Assembly: GCA_050743625.1 (NCBI GenBank)
Contig: JBOGED010000200.1
Span: forward strand, 1 to 8,445
Length of the DNA stretch: 8,445 nucleotides
Source: JBOGED01 sp050743625
GTDB lineage: Bacteria; Actinomycetota; Nitriliruptoria; Euzebyales; Egibacteraceae
Direction of reading: 5' to 3'
Shown: positions 1-6,779 of the stretch, in pieces
Position numbering within the stretch: position 1 is the first letter of the stretch
How the letters are laid out: every line of letters begins with the position of its first letter
The notes under the pieces: model-generated
Database searches by the model: none
Told to the model about the DNA's origin: nothing
What the model saw: only the letters and a program-made list of their open reading frames with translations
Made by a program: the position numbers and the translations under genes

Positions 1-43
1 GTCATGCCTCACGCGCTCGTCGGGCCGGGGCGAAGCCCGCCGC

Positions 44-284
44 CTACTCGAACGCCTCGGGATGCAGCTGGCGGGCGAGGTCCTCGACCGTCTGCGCGTT
101 GCGCCACCCGTGCGCGGTGAGCTCGTAGGTGGTGACGGCGAAGCGGCGGTCCCGGCTCGCGTCCAGGTTCGGGAAGGTCTCGAACAAGAAGTCCGCCTCC
201 TTGGTCGCGTCCACATCCTCGGCCGCGACCGCCTCCAGCCCCGCCTGGAAGAAGGACTCGCGGTCGGCGAAGACGTTCTCGCCG
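44..284 (-). pseudogene. C-terminal remnant of a siderophore substrate-binding protein
   Basis: Only the last ~80 residues of a periplasmic-binding-protein (FecB/BtuF-like) gene remain. The minus-strand reading goes from about GENVFADRES to VEDLARQLHPEAFE and stop. It aligns by eye with the end of the intact binding protein at 5063-6136: NVFAD matches SIFAD, LEAVAAEDVD matches WEVIASKAPE, and the tails VEDLARQLHPEAFE and VETMARALHPDLFG match. The two are diverged paralogs, not recent copies. The missing N-terminal ~260 residues would have held the signal peptide and the first lobe. Upstream of about position 284 the frame runs into antisense sequence of the plus-strand ATPase relic, so an ORF call from 460 to 44 is a chimera. 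The remnant cannot bind ligand. The 43 bases after its stop hold a short GC-rich stem (CGGGC/GCCCG) and no gene. Confidence 0.8.
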
Positions 285-665
285 ACTCTGTCCGGTGGTG
301 AGCAGCAGCGCGTGGTGATCGCCCGGGCGCTGGCCCAGCAGTCACGGCTGCTCGTGCTCGACGAGCCCACCAACCATCTCGACATCCGGGCGGCGCTCGA
401 CGTGCTGCAACTCGTACGAGAGATGCAGGTCACCGTACTCGTCGCGCTCCACGACCTCAACCTGGCGCTGGCCTACTGCGACCGCCTCTACGTCCTGTCC
501 GCCGGCCGGGTCGTCGGCGCTGGCCCGCCCGACCAGGTCCTGACCCCCGCGCTTCTGTGGGACGTCTTCCGCGTTCACGCCCACGTCACCCTCAACCCCG
601 TCACCCGCCGGTCGTCGCTGTCCTACTACGTCGACGGTGACTCCTCGCGGGCCACTACGAGTTGA
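285..665 (+). pseudogene. C-terminal half of a FecE-like siderophore ABC ATPase
   Basis: The reading begins abruptly at about TLSGGEQQR (codon 288 = Leu of the signature) and runs to the stop at 663-665. Visible parts are the ABC signature LSGGE, Walker B LLVLDEP, the D-loop NHLD and the H-loop histidine in LVALHDLNLA. The C-terminal tail is typical of FecE/FepC-type importer ATPases. Walker A and the Q-loop are absent, so it cannot bind ATP alone. It resembles the intact ATPase at 3353-4153 (about half the residues identical by eye) and so is a second, diverged copy. An open frame continues upstream to ATG 129, but residues 1-53 of that ORF are antisense of the binding-protein relic. A gene call at 129-665 would therefore be a false full-length protein. 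Confidence 0.85.
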
Positions 666-674
666 CCGGCGACG

Positions 675-780
675 GCGCTCAGACAGCGACGACCCGCACG
701 TCGGCCGCCCCAGCGTGTTGAGGACATGCGCCAAGGTCGCTCGCGTCATCGCCTCGCGGCGCAGGCTGACCGTGCCGACG
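675..780 (-). other. Coding-like stretch, possible gene relic
   Basis: On the minus strand this stretch reads in one frame as VGTVSLRREAMTRATLAHVL followed by NTLGRPTCGSSLSE, with almost every codon ending in G or C as in the real genes here. I do not recognise the family. The open frame extends further in both directions, but only this part looks protein-like. It may be a leftover of another siderophore-region gene. The rest of the 232-base gap between the ATPase relic and the antitoxin holds only the antitoxin control region at its right end. Confidence 0.2.
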
Positions 781-859
781 GACGGTCCCCGCCGGGGAGG
801 AAAGTGGGCGGACAGGTCCTCGATCTCGAGTGGCTTCGCGACGCGACAAGCTCCTCCCC

Positions 860-871
860 GACAGTGCTGTC
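860..871. promoter_or_regulatory. Palindrome, probable antitoxin operator
   Basis: GACAG-TG-CTGTC: two perfect 5-bp arms around a 2-base centre, overlapping the expected -35 region of the promoter for the toxin-antitoxin operon. Ribbon-helix-helix antitoxins usually repress their own operon by binding such inverted repeats. The role here is inferred from position. Confidence 0.45.
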
Positions 872-898
872 CTCCCGTCTGTGCTACCATCTCCGGCA
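862..898 (+). promoter_or_regulatory. Leaderless promoter of the toxin-antitoxin operon
   Basis: A TACCAT -10 hexamer at 885-890 lies exactly 7 bases before the ATG at 898, so transcription should start at or next to the A of the start codon. This TANNNT-N7-ATG layout is the usual signature of leaderless mRNAs in actinobacteria. No Shine-Dalgarno precedes the ATG, which agrees. The -35 (CAGTGC, 862-867, 17 bases upstream of the -10) is poor. Confidence 0.55.
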
Positions 899-1161
899 TG
901 GCACAGCGTGAGAAGCGGTCGGTTTCCCTTCCGCCCGAGCTTGCTCAGGAGATCGATCGCGCGGCAGCGCAAGCCGGCACTTCCTTCAGCGGCTGGCTCG
1001 CCGACACCGCCGCGCATCGGCTCCGCCTCGAAGCCGGCCGGCGTGGTATCGCCGAGTGGGAGCGTGAACACGGGCCGCTGTCCCCTGAAGAGCTTGCGGA
1101 CGGGCTGGCCCGGGCCCGCGCACTTCTCGGTCGCCCCGAGCAGTCGCGGCGCTCCGCGTAG
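898..1161 (+). CDS. VapB-like ribbon-helix-helix antitoxin
   Basis: 87 residues. Residues 5-20 (EKRSVSLPPELAQEID) form the short beta strand and first helix of a ribbon-helix-helix (MetJ/Arc) DNA-binding domain. The second helix, with FSGWLADTAAHRL, covers about 30-43. The charged C-terminal half (EWEREHGPLSPEELA, then an Arg-rich helix) is the expected toxin-binding tail. It should neutralise the PIN toxin encoded immediately downstream and repress their shared promoter. An upstream open frame exists to 637, but ATG 898 is preferred: the domain begins right there and a -10 box sits 7 bases before it. Its TAG stop (1159-1161) directly abuts the ATG of the toxin gene, so translation is probably coupled. 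The pair assignment rests on fold and order, not on a database match. Confidence 0.88.
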   Translation: MAQREKRSVSLPPELAQEIDRAAAQAGTSFSGWLADTAAHRLRLEAGRRGIAEWEREHGPLSPEELADGLARARALLGRPEQSRRSA

Positions 1162-1545
1162 ATGGCGGGGGTCACGTACGACACTGGAGCGTTGGTCGCG
1201 GCGGAACGCAACGACCGGCGCGTGTGGGCGCTGCACGCTGGCTTCCTCGCCGAGGAGTCCGTCCCAATCGTGCCCGCCCCGGTGCTGGCCGAAGCGTGGC
1301 GGGGTGGCGGTCGCCAAGCGAGCTTGTCGCGGCTGCTCGCCCTGTGCGATGTGGAGCAGATGAGCGAGGAGCAGGCGCGGCAGGTTGGTGTCCTGGCCGG
1401 GAAAGCGGCCCACTATGACGTGGTCGATGTCACCGTCGTCGAGGGGGCGATTCGTCGCGGTGACGCCGTCGTGACGTCCAACGAGGACCACATCCGCCTC
1501 ATCGCAAACGCGGTCCAGGCCCCATTGTGGATCGAGCAGGTCTGA
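1162..1545 (+). CDS. VapC-like PIN-domain toxin, probable RNase
   Basis: 127 residues, the usual size for a VapC toxin. PIN domains are Mg2+-dependent ribonucleases whose acidic residues hold the metal. Here D7 (VTYDTGALVA), E44 (APVLAEAW), D89 (YDVVDVTVVEGA) and D109 (VVTSNEDHIRLIA) fit the expected places. In many VapC proteins the last motif begins TSD; here that Asp is N107, with D109 two residues on. This could reduce activity or simply be a subfamily feature. There is no gap between the antitoxin stop and this ATG, the order antitoxin-toxin is canonical, and there are no frame disruptions. VapC toxins typically cut tRNA or rRNA when the antitoxin is degraded; the target here cannot be told. 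Its function may be mobile-element or region maintenance (inference). Confidence 0.88.
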   Translation: MAGVTYDTGALVAAERNDRRVWALHAGFLAEESVPIVPAPVLAEAWRGGGRQASLSRLLALCDVEQMSEEQARQVGVLAGKAAHYDVVDVTVVEGAIRRGDAVVTSNEDHIRLIANAVQAPLWIEQV

Positions 1546-1638
1546 GCAGGGTTCGGCTCGGTCCGTGATACGGGGCACGGCTACCTGGCCGTCGAAGGTC
1601 TTGAGAGCCTGGCCGAGCAACTCAACGCTCTCCAGTGA
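1546..1638 (+). pseudogene. Short C-terminal gene relic after the toxin gene
   Basis: Immediately after the toxin stop, in the same frame, the DNA reads GFGSVRDTGHGYLAVEGLES and then LAEQLNALQ before TGA at 1636-1638. The reading is protein-like with mostly G/C-ending codons, but it has no plausible start. It looks like the tail of a lost gene left by a deletion or by insertion of the toxin-antitoxin pair. I do not recognise the family. It overlaps the end of the MFS relic on the other strand by 17 bases. Chance open frame is the alternative. Confidence 0.25.
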
Positions 1639-2880
1639 CCCGAGGGCTCGCCACCTCGCGGCGAGCGGCTGAGAAGTGGCGAGCGCTGGGGGTCAGCGCC
1701 GCGGCGGCGGGCGCGAGGAAGCACAGAAGCGCGCAGAACGCGAGCACCGGCGCCAGCCCGAAGACCTCGATGGCTGGAGCGATCAGGGCCAGACCCACGG
1801 GCGCCAGACCGTAGGAGGCCAGGAAGTCCAAAGACGTGACCCTGGCCAGCAGGTGGGGACGGCACCTCACGTTGAGTCGCGGTAAACCACGGCACGTTGA
1901 ACACCTCGATGCCCAGGCCTACAACCACATAGGCGGCCACGACCACACCTGCGTGCACGGGGAACATCAAGCTCAGCGGCGCGAACCCGTAACAGGCCAG
2001 ACCCGCGAGCGCGGCCCATCCCTGGTTGCGCGGACGCCAGCGTGCGATGAGCAGCGCCCCGGCCAACGCTCCTGCGGTGTACCCGGTCACCGCGGACGCG
2101 AGCACGATCGCGCTGCCGTAACGGTCGCGGCTGACCAGCGGCAACGCCACGGCCGTGGTCGAGTAGCCCGCGAAGATCACCGCGGTCAACGCGGCCAGCC
2201 GGCGAGGAACCATGGGTGCCGTCGGGCCTCGCGCAGACCGTCGCGGAACTTGGCGAACAGCACCACGCGACCCGGCTCGCGGCGACGGGTCGAGGCGCCA
2301 GCCGGCGGGACTGGCGCCAGTGCGGCGAGGAGCCACAACGACCCGATCCCACGATGAGCGTGCGAGTGCCCACAACCGCGGCGAGCACGGAGGCCAGGCC
2401 CGGGCCCATCAGGACAGTGACCCGCACCGCCAGCGTGATCGCGGCGTTGGCCTGCTGCCGCCGCGCGGGCTCGACCACGTCGGCGACCAGGGCCTGGAAG
2501 GCCGGGCGGCACGCCCCGTTGCCCGCTCCGAAGACGGCCGCGGCACAGGCCATGAGCAGCACGGAACGACCCACACCCACCGCGATCAGCAGGGTAGCGA
2601 CGGCTGCGGACAGACCCGCCCACCCGATCACGGCACGGCGTGAGTACCTGTCGGCGAGCACACCCCCGAGGGGCACCGCGACGAGGAAGCCAGCGGTGCG
2701 GGTGGCAAGGATCAGGCCCAGCGCCGCCGGGGACAGGCTGCGATCGAGCACCGCAAGGCCGAGCACGAAGGGCAGCGCCCACGTCGCCAAGCCCGAGGCG
2801 GTCGTGCCCACCCACAACCGCAGGAACGCCACGTCGCGCAGCACCGCGCGGGGCACCCGCTCGTGCGCCTTCGGGGGCAC
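1622..2880 (-). pseudogene. EntS-like MFS siderophore exporter, three frameshifts
   Basis: Read through its frameshifts, this gives ~418 residues, a full 12-helix MFS transporter. It begins GTG 2878-2880 (PPKAHERVPRAVLRDVAFLR). MFS motif A is visible as GGVLADRYSRR after helix 2. The late segment FTATQREV...HLLARVTSLDF is typical of the MFS_3 / enterobactin-exporter group, which would export a siderophore from the cytoplasm. Frame changes: near 2345 (one base missing, GTRTLIVGSG to SLWLLAALAP), near 2205 (one missing, HPWFLA to RLAALTAVIF), and near 1860 (one extra in a C-run, TATQREVP to HLLARVTS). It ends at stop 1622-1624. The start lies 5 bases after the stop of the upstream ABC exporter relic, so they were one operon. 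Three separate single-base indels suggest decay, but homopolymer sequencing errors cannot be excluded from sequence alone. Confidence 0.85.
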
Positions 2881-2885
2881 CTCGG

Positions 2886-3262
2886 TCAGGCGCCGACGAG
2901 TTGGGAGGCGATCAGCCGGGCGTAGGGGCCGTCGCGGGTGATGAGCTGGTCGTGGGTGCCGGTCTCGGCGATGCGGCCGGCGTCGAGGACGACGACGCGG
3001 TCGGCGGAGCGGATGGTGGACAGCCGGTGGGCATCACTAGGGTGGTGCGGCCTTGGCGGGCGGTGGCCATAGCGGCGGCGACCTCTCGCTCGCTGGCGGC
3101 GTCGAGGTTGGACACGGCCTCGTCCATGACCAGGATGGGAGCGTCTTTGAGCAGCGCGCGGGCGATGGCGATCCGCTGGCGTTGCCCGCCGGACAGCCGC
3201 GCGCCGAGCGCGCCGGCGCGCAAAAAGCTGGCCCCAACCACAACCGCATCGGGGATCCGGCC
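2886..3262 (-). pseudogene. ABC exporter, nucleotide-binding-domain C-terminal remnant
   Basis: The last ~120 residues of an ABC exporter half-transporter (membrane-NBD fusion type). Visible: LSGGQRQRIAIARALL signature, Walker B ILVMDEA, D-loop SNLDAASERE, the H-loop AHRLSTIRSADRVVVLD, and the tail ETGTHDQLITRDGPYARLIA. Membrane domain, Walker A and Q-loop are missing. The first codons (PDAVVVGASFLRAGALGARL) look like a compressed version of the usual segment before the signature, as if another ~10 residues were lost. One base is missing near 3034: the frame reads TTLVM then must shift to reach AHRLS. Exporters of this kind next to an EntS-like MFS gene are common in siderophore clusters. The upstream edge falls against the terminator-like hairpin of the import operon, marking a second deletion junction at about 3235-3264. 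Confidence 0.8.
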
Positions 3263-3264
3263 TG

Positions 3265-3309
3265 ACTGACGTGAGCGTTTGCGCGCTGACGCGCAAAAGC
3301 TCAGTCGGT
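3265..3309 (-). terminator. Strong hairpin ending the siderophore import operon
   Basis: The core stem is 3273-3285 with 3290-3302: 13 positions with one mismatch (3277/3298) and loop CTGA. It extends outward through 3272/3303 and, across one bulged base (3271), pairs 3266-3270 and 3265 with 3304-3309 (one G-T wobble), giving about 20 bp. It lies 43 bases downstream of the ATPase stop (3353). No T-run follows on the minus strand, as is common for actinobacterial hairpin terminators. Alternatives are an mRNA 3'-end stabiliser or a recombination hot spot, since an old deletion edge sits next to it. Confidence 0.5.
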
Positions 3310-3352
3310 AACTGCGCCTTCACGCGCCCAATGCCCGTGTTGCCATCGGTGG

Positions 3353-4149
<797 letters not shown>

Positions 4150-4153
<4 letters not shown>

Positions 4154-5056
4154 GCGGGCCTACCTTCCTGGTTCCTGCCGCGCAGGAGCCACAGGAACGC
4201 CGGGCCGCCGATGATGGACGTGACGACGCCGACAGGTAACTCACCGGGGCGACGACGATGAGCCGCACGGCGTGCGGGACGACCAGGCCGACGAACCCGA
4301 TCCCCCCGGACAGCGCCACCCAGCACCGCCACCACCAGCGAGGACAGGACGAATAGACGTCGGCGGAGACGTTCGATATCGATCCCGAGGCTGGCCGCGG
4401 TCTCGTCACCCATCACGAGCGCGTTGAGTGGACGGGCCCAGCCGATCAAGGTCACAACGCTGATCACGACCACGGCGGCCGGGAGGCCGAGATCCGGCCA
4501 GTCCGGCCCCGCGAGGCTGCCCTGCAGCCAGAACAACGCCGCCCGCATCTGGCTCTCCTCGGCGCTCAAGACCAGCCAGGTCGTGATGCCCGACATGCGG
4601 ACGCGACCGCCACACCGGCCAGGATCAGGCGCAAGGCGCCATCGTGCCGCCCTGCCGGGCCATCGCATAGACCAGCAGGAACGTCAGCAACGCCCCCACG
4701 AACGCGCCAGCGCTGACCGACACGATGCCCAGGGAGATCCCTCCCACGATCACCAGCACGGCACCCAGACCCGCGCCCGAGGAGATCCCGAGCAGGTACG
4801 GGTCCGCCAGTGGGTTGCGGACCAGCGCCTGCATGACGACACCCACGACCGCCAGACCGGCCCCGACCAGCGCAGCCAACAGGATCCGGGGAGCGCGGAT
4901 CGTCCAGACGATCGAGTCCTCGACCTCAGTCCAAGGACGGATCGCCGGCACCGGTCACGTGCCAGATCACGTTCCTCCACACCGTGCCGGGCGAGACGGA
5001 CACCGGTCCGAGGCTGCTGGCGATACCGTGGCGGTCTCGTCGACCAGGCGGACCAT
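4150..5056 (-). pseudogene. FecCD-like siderophore permease, frameshifted and partly deleted
   Basis: Family features are clear when frames are joined: SLGPVSVSPGTVWRN, VWTIRAPRILLAALVGAGLA, LVRNPLADPYLLGISSGAG, ALFWLQGSLAG, VTLIGWARPLNALVMGDETA, SGGIGFVGLVVPHAVRLIV, GELPVGVVTSIIGGPAFLWL. These belong to the membrane subunit that carries ferric siderophores across the inner membrane. Defects: a likely start ATG 5054-5056 (six bases after the binding-protein stop) is followed by ~10 codons (MVRLVDETAT), then jumps to the post-TM1 segment with TM1 missing. There is one extra base near 4935, one missing near 4635, one missing near 4600, and one extra near 4315. About 40 residues are lost near 4240 between VRLIVVAP and GELPVGVV, where other family members have a cytoplasmic loop and a helix. 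The end (TGA 4150-4152) still overlaps the ATPase start. Single-base changes could be sequencing errors; the two losses are harder to explain that way. Confidence 0.88.
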
Positions 5057-5062
5057 GCGCGC

Positions 5063-6136
5063 TCAGCCGAACAGGTCTGGGTGCAAGGCACGCGCCATGG
5101 TCTCCACGTCGCGCAGGCTGTCCAGCCCCCACCCCACCATGCCGTGGCAGCTGATGGAGAGGATGCGGTCGTTCTTCACGGCCGGGATCGTGGCGGCGGG
5201 AGCGAACGCGAGGAGCTCTTCGCGGGCGTCGTCGAAGAACGCCTTCGAGGTACTCGGATCCTTCTCATAGGCGCAGAGGAAGATGTACTCCGGCGCCTTG
5301 CTGGCGATCACCTCCCACGAGGTCTCCGCGAGATTGCCGGGTTCGTCTGCGAAGATGCTGGTCCCGCCGGCACGGGCGATCAAGCCCGGAACGATCGACT
5401 CCTTGCCCCAGAAGTACAGCACGGTGAAGTCCGGTTCGTCGTTCAGCTGTTCCAACAGGTGGACAGTCGGGCGTCCCTCCGCGCCCTCGAGCGTCGCGGC
5501 GAGCGCGCCGAAGCCTTCTTTGAGCTCGTCGATCAGGGCGCTCGCCTTGTCCTGGACCCCGAAGACCCGGCCGAGATTCTCGATGTCCGCATAGAAGTCG
5601 TCCTCGGTACCGACCTGATGCTCGTCGCAGCTGGAGCTGCGCATCAGGTAGGTCCCGACGCCATCGGCCTCGTACTCCGCCTGCGTAGGCAACGCCTGTG
5701 TGTCGAAGAAGATCTGGGAGCCCGCCACGACGAAGTCCGGGTTGATCGCCGCGAGGCTCTCCGCCGACGGCGCCCCGTACGGGTTCTCCTTTGCGTAGAC
5801 CGAGGGCAGGTCCTCGATCTTGTCAATCAGCTCCTGGGGCAAGACGACCGGCTGCAACGGGACCGCCATGGCCACCACCCGGTCGAGGACACCCAGCCGG
5901 TAGAGCAGCTCGGCCTCGGAATGGCCCGTGACCAGCACACGCTCGGGCGGCGAGGTGATCGTCGACGCGAACCCGTTACAGCCCGTGAGCGACACCGGTG
6001 TGAAGGCCGGCGAGCCGGCGTCATCGGTGCCGACGCCGTGGGCAGGGCAAAAGCCAGCCGCGAGCAGGGCGGTGGCCATGGCCATCACCGCGCCGGCCCG
6101 CCACGACCTCGCCGATCTCTTGAATGCTCCGGTCAC
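5063..6136 (-). CDS. Ferric-siderophore ABC transporter substrate-binding protein
   Basis: 357 residues, normal for a FecB/FepB-type binding protein that captures ferric siderophore outside the membrane. An N-terminal basic stretch (FKRSARSWR) precedes a hydrophobic segment at 15-29. C30 is a candidate lipid-anchor cysteine, but its context AAGFC has Phe where the lipobox normally has Gly, Ala or Ser. Periplasmic-binding fold signs are PERVLVTGHSEAELLYRLGV (64-83), SAESLAAINPDFVVA (124-138), ARAGGTSIFAD (254-264), WEVIASKAPEYIFL (274-287) and the end VETMARALHPDLFG. GTG 6134-6136 is chosen because AAGGAGG lies nine bases upstream. It is first gene of the import operon; the broken permease follows. 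The frame is intact throughout, with no internal disruption. It could still bind ligand and serve a permease encoded elsewhere (inference). Confidence 0.92.
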   Translation of the reverse strand: MTGAFKRSARSWRAGAVMAMATALLAAGFCPAHGVGTDDAGSPAFTPVSLTGCNGFASTITSPPERVLVTGHSEAELLYRLGVLDRVVAMAVPLQPVVLPQELIDKIEDLPSVYAKENPYGAPSAESLAAINPDFVVAGSQIFFDTQALPTQAEYEADGVGTYLMRSSSCDEHQVGTEDDFYADIENLGRVFGVQDKASALIDELKEGFGALAATLEGAEGRPTVHLLEQLNDEPDFTVLYFWGKESIVPGLIARAGGTSIFADEPGNLAETSWEVIASKAPEYIFLCAYEKDPSTSKAFFDDAREELLAFAPAATIPAVKNDRILSISCHGMVGWGLDSLRDVETMARALHPDLFG

Positions 6137-6145
6137 GGTCTTCGC

Positions 6146-6152
6146 CCTCCTT
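6146..6152 (-). promoter_or_regulatory. Shine-Dalgarno of the binding-protein gene
   Basis: AAGGAGG on the minus strand, nine bases from the GTG at 6136. It is the strongest ribosome-binding site of the import operon and decides the start of the binding protein. The bases just upstream, CTTAGGGCATAAG, form a weak palindrome with one TTAGG half-site like that of DtxR/IdeR iron boxes, but no full 19-bp box is present. Confidence 0.75.
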
Positions 6153-6154
6153 AT

Positions 6155-6183
6155 GCCCTAAGAGCTTTCGGACGGTTGACCAA
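6155..6183 (-). promoter_or_regulatory. Weak candidate promoter of the import operon
   Basis: On the minus strand TTGGTC (6178-6183) is 17 bases from TAGGGC (6155-6160). The -35 shares TTG with consensus; the -10 keeps only TA. Its -35 overlaps that of the candidate plus-strand promoter at 6176-6204, so the two operons would start back-to-back from one ~30-base core. The native promoter may instead have been displaced when the recombinase module arrived. Confidence 0.25.
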
Positions 6184-6204
6184 ATGGGGCGCATTGATTA
6201 CGAA
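6176..6204 (+). promoter_or_regulatory. Candidate promoter of the recombinase module
   Basis: TTGACC (6176-6181), a 17-base spacer, then TACGAA (6199-6204). This predicts a transcript start near 6211, upstream of GTG 6238. The stretch 6160-6237 is visibly richer in A/T than its surroundings, as expected for a promoter or an element end. Confidence 0.4.
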
Positions 6205-6237
6205 AGTGATGGCGACAGACTGCAACATCTTCGTTCG

Positions 6238-6543
6238 GTGTTGCCGACTGTGGTGCGGGTGACGTCGCAGACGCATCCGCTGTACGGGCAGCTGTTGGAG
6301 GCGAGGGGGTTCAAGCGTGTCGATGGCCTCGTGCAGTTGGTCGTCGTGTTGCCTGACTCGAGTCCGGGCACGATCCGCGCTGACGCGACGAACGTCTTCG
6401 GCGAGCGGCCCGTCAACGATGAGGATCCCGGCGCGACCGTGCTGTCGGTCGAGGGGGTCCGCCGGCTGCGTGCGCTAGTCGCCGGAAGCGCTGCCGCACA
6501 GCGTCGTGTGGCTGACGCCAGCGGGCGGGGGTGCGGCCAGTGA
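6238..6543 (+). CDS. Small DUF5372-like protein of a recombinase module
   Basis: 101 residues. The N-terminal part VVRVTSQTHPLYGQLLEARG recalls the VTHPxHPLxGxxxE opening of DUF5372 proteins, small proteins of unknown function that I recall as often encoded beside recombinases. The match is from memory and by eye. The C-terminal third has a helical RRLRALVAGSAAAQRRVADA segment. An open frame runs back to ATG 6184, but codons 6184-6237 mostly lack G/C at the third position and the candidate promoter lies over them. I therefore choose GTG 6238; GTG at 6253, 6256 or 6262 is possible, and none has a clear Shine-Dalgarno. Its TGA overlaps the next gene's GTG (GTGA, 6540-6543). Function unknown; possibly a DNA-binding or recombination-directionality helper (inference only). 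Confidence 0.65.
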   Translation: MLPTVVRVTSQTHPLYGQLLEARGFKRVDGLVQLVVVLPDSSPGTIRADATNVFGERPVNDEDPGATVLSVEGVRRLRALVAGSAAAQRRVADASGRGCGQ

Positions 6544-6779
6544 GCGGGGGGTTGGAAGCGCTGGCGGCCTGGGTGACCGCTGACGAGCTGGTCTGTGGGA
6601 TCCAACGCGACCTGCGTGAGGCGGGCGCGACCTTCGACGACCTCGACGAGCGCATCGCCGCTGAGCTGGGCGTGCCGGTAGAGGCGTGGTGCGGCTATGT
6701 GGCGGTGAAGTTGGCCGCTGACCGTTATCAGGGCGCGGCGGCGCGGGCGAAGCGCCGCGATGCCGGGGGACGCGAATAG
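6540..6779 (+). CDS. Small hypothetical protein of the recombinase module
   Basis: 79 residues, family not recognised. It is mixed alpha-helical: LEALAAWVTADELVCGIQRD, then FDDLDERIAAELGVPVEAWC, ending in a basic tail AARAKRRDAGGRE. There is no membrane segment or signal peptide. The start GTG 6540-6542 overlaps the upstream stop by four bases; an in-frame GTG at 6531 is possible but would overlap more. Its stop codon TAG (6777-6779) forms part of the left arm of an inverted repeat that can cover the ribosome-binding site of the next gene. The position between a DUF5372-like gene and a recombinase suggests an accessory role in the element. Confidence 0.65.
   Translation: MSGGLEALAAWVTADELVCGIQRDLREAGATFDDLDERIAAELGVPVEAWCGYVAVKLAADRYQGAAARAKRRDAGGRE

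Noticed and set aside
129..290. N-terminal part of an apparent full-length plus-strand ATPase gene starting at ATG 129
   Set aside because: These codons are antisense to the binding-protein relic, whose minus-strand reading aligns with a paralog in this window; no Walker A is present.
679..1620. 313-codon open frame on the minus strand
   Set aside because: Lies antisense to the toxin-antitoxin genes, which show clear fold motifs and control signals; only the part near 675-780 (in another minus frame) looked protein-like.
6153..6165. Iron-box (DtxR/IdeR) operator upstream of the import operon
   Set aside because: Only one TTAGG half-site is present; the other half of the 19-bp consensus is missing.
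6184..6237. Start of the first small gene of the module at ATG 6184
   Set aside because: Codons here lack the G/C third-position bias seen just downstream and a candidate promoter overlaps them, so GTG 6238 is preferred.
4424..6262. 612-codon open frame on the plus strand
   Set aside because: It is antisense to the binding protein and permease, has Arg/His/Asp/Gln-rich low-complexity composition and no recognisable domain; a typical GC-rich shadow frame.
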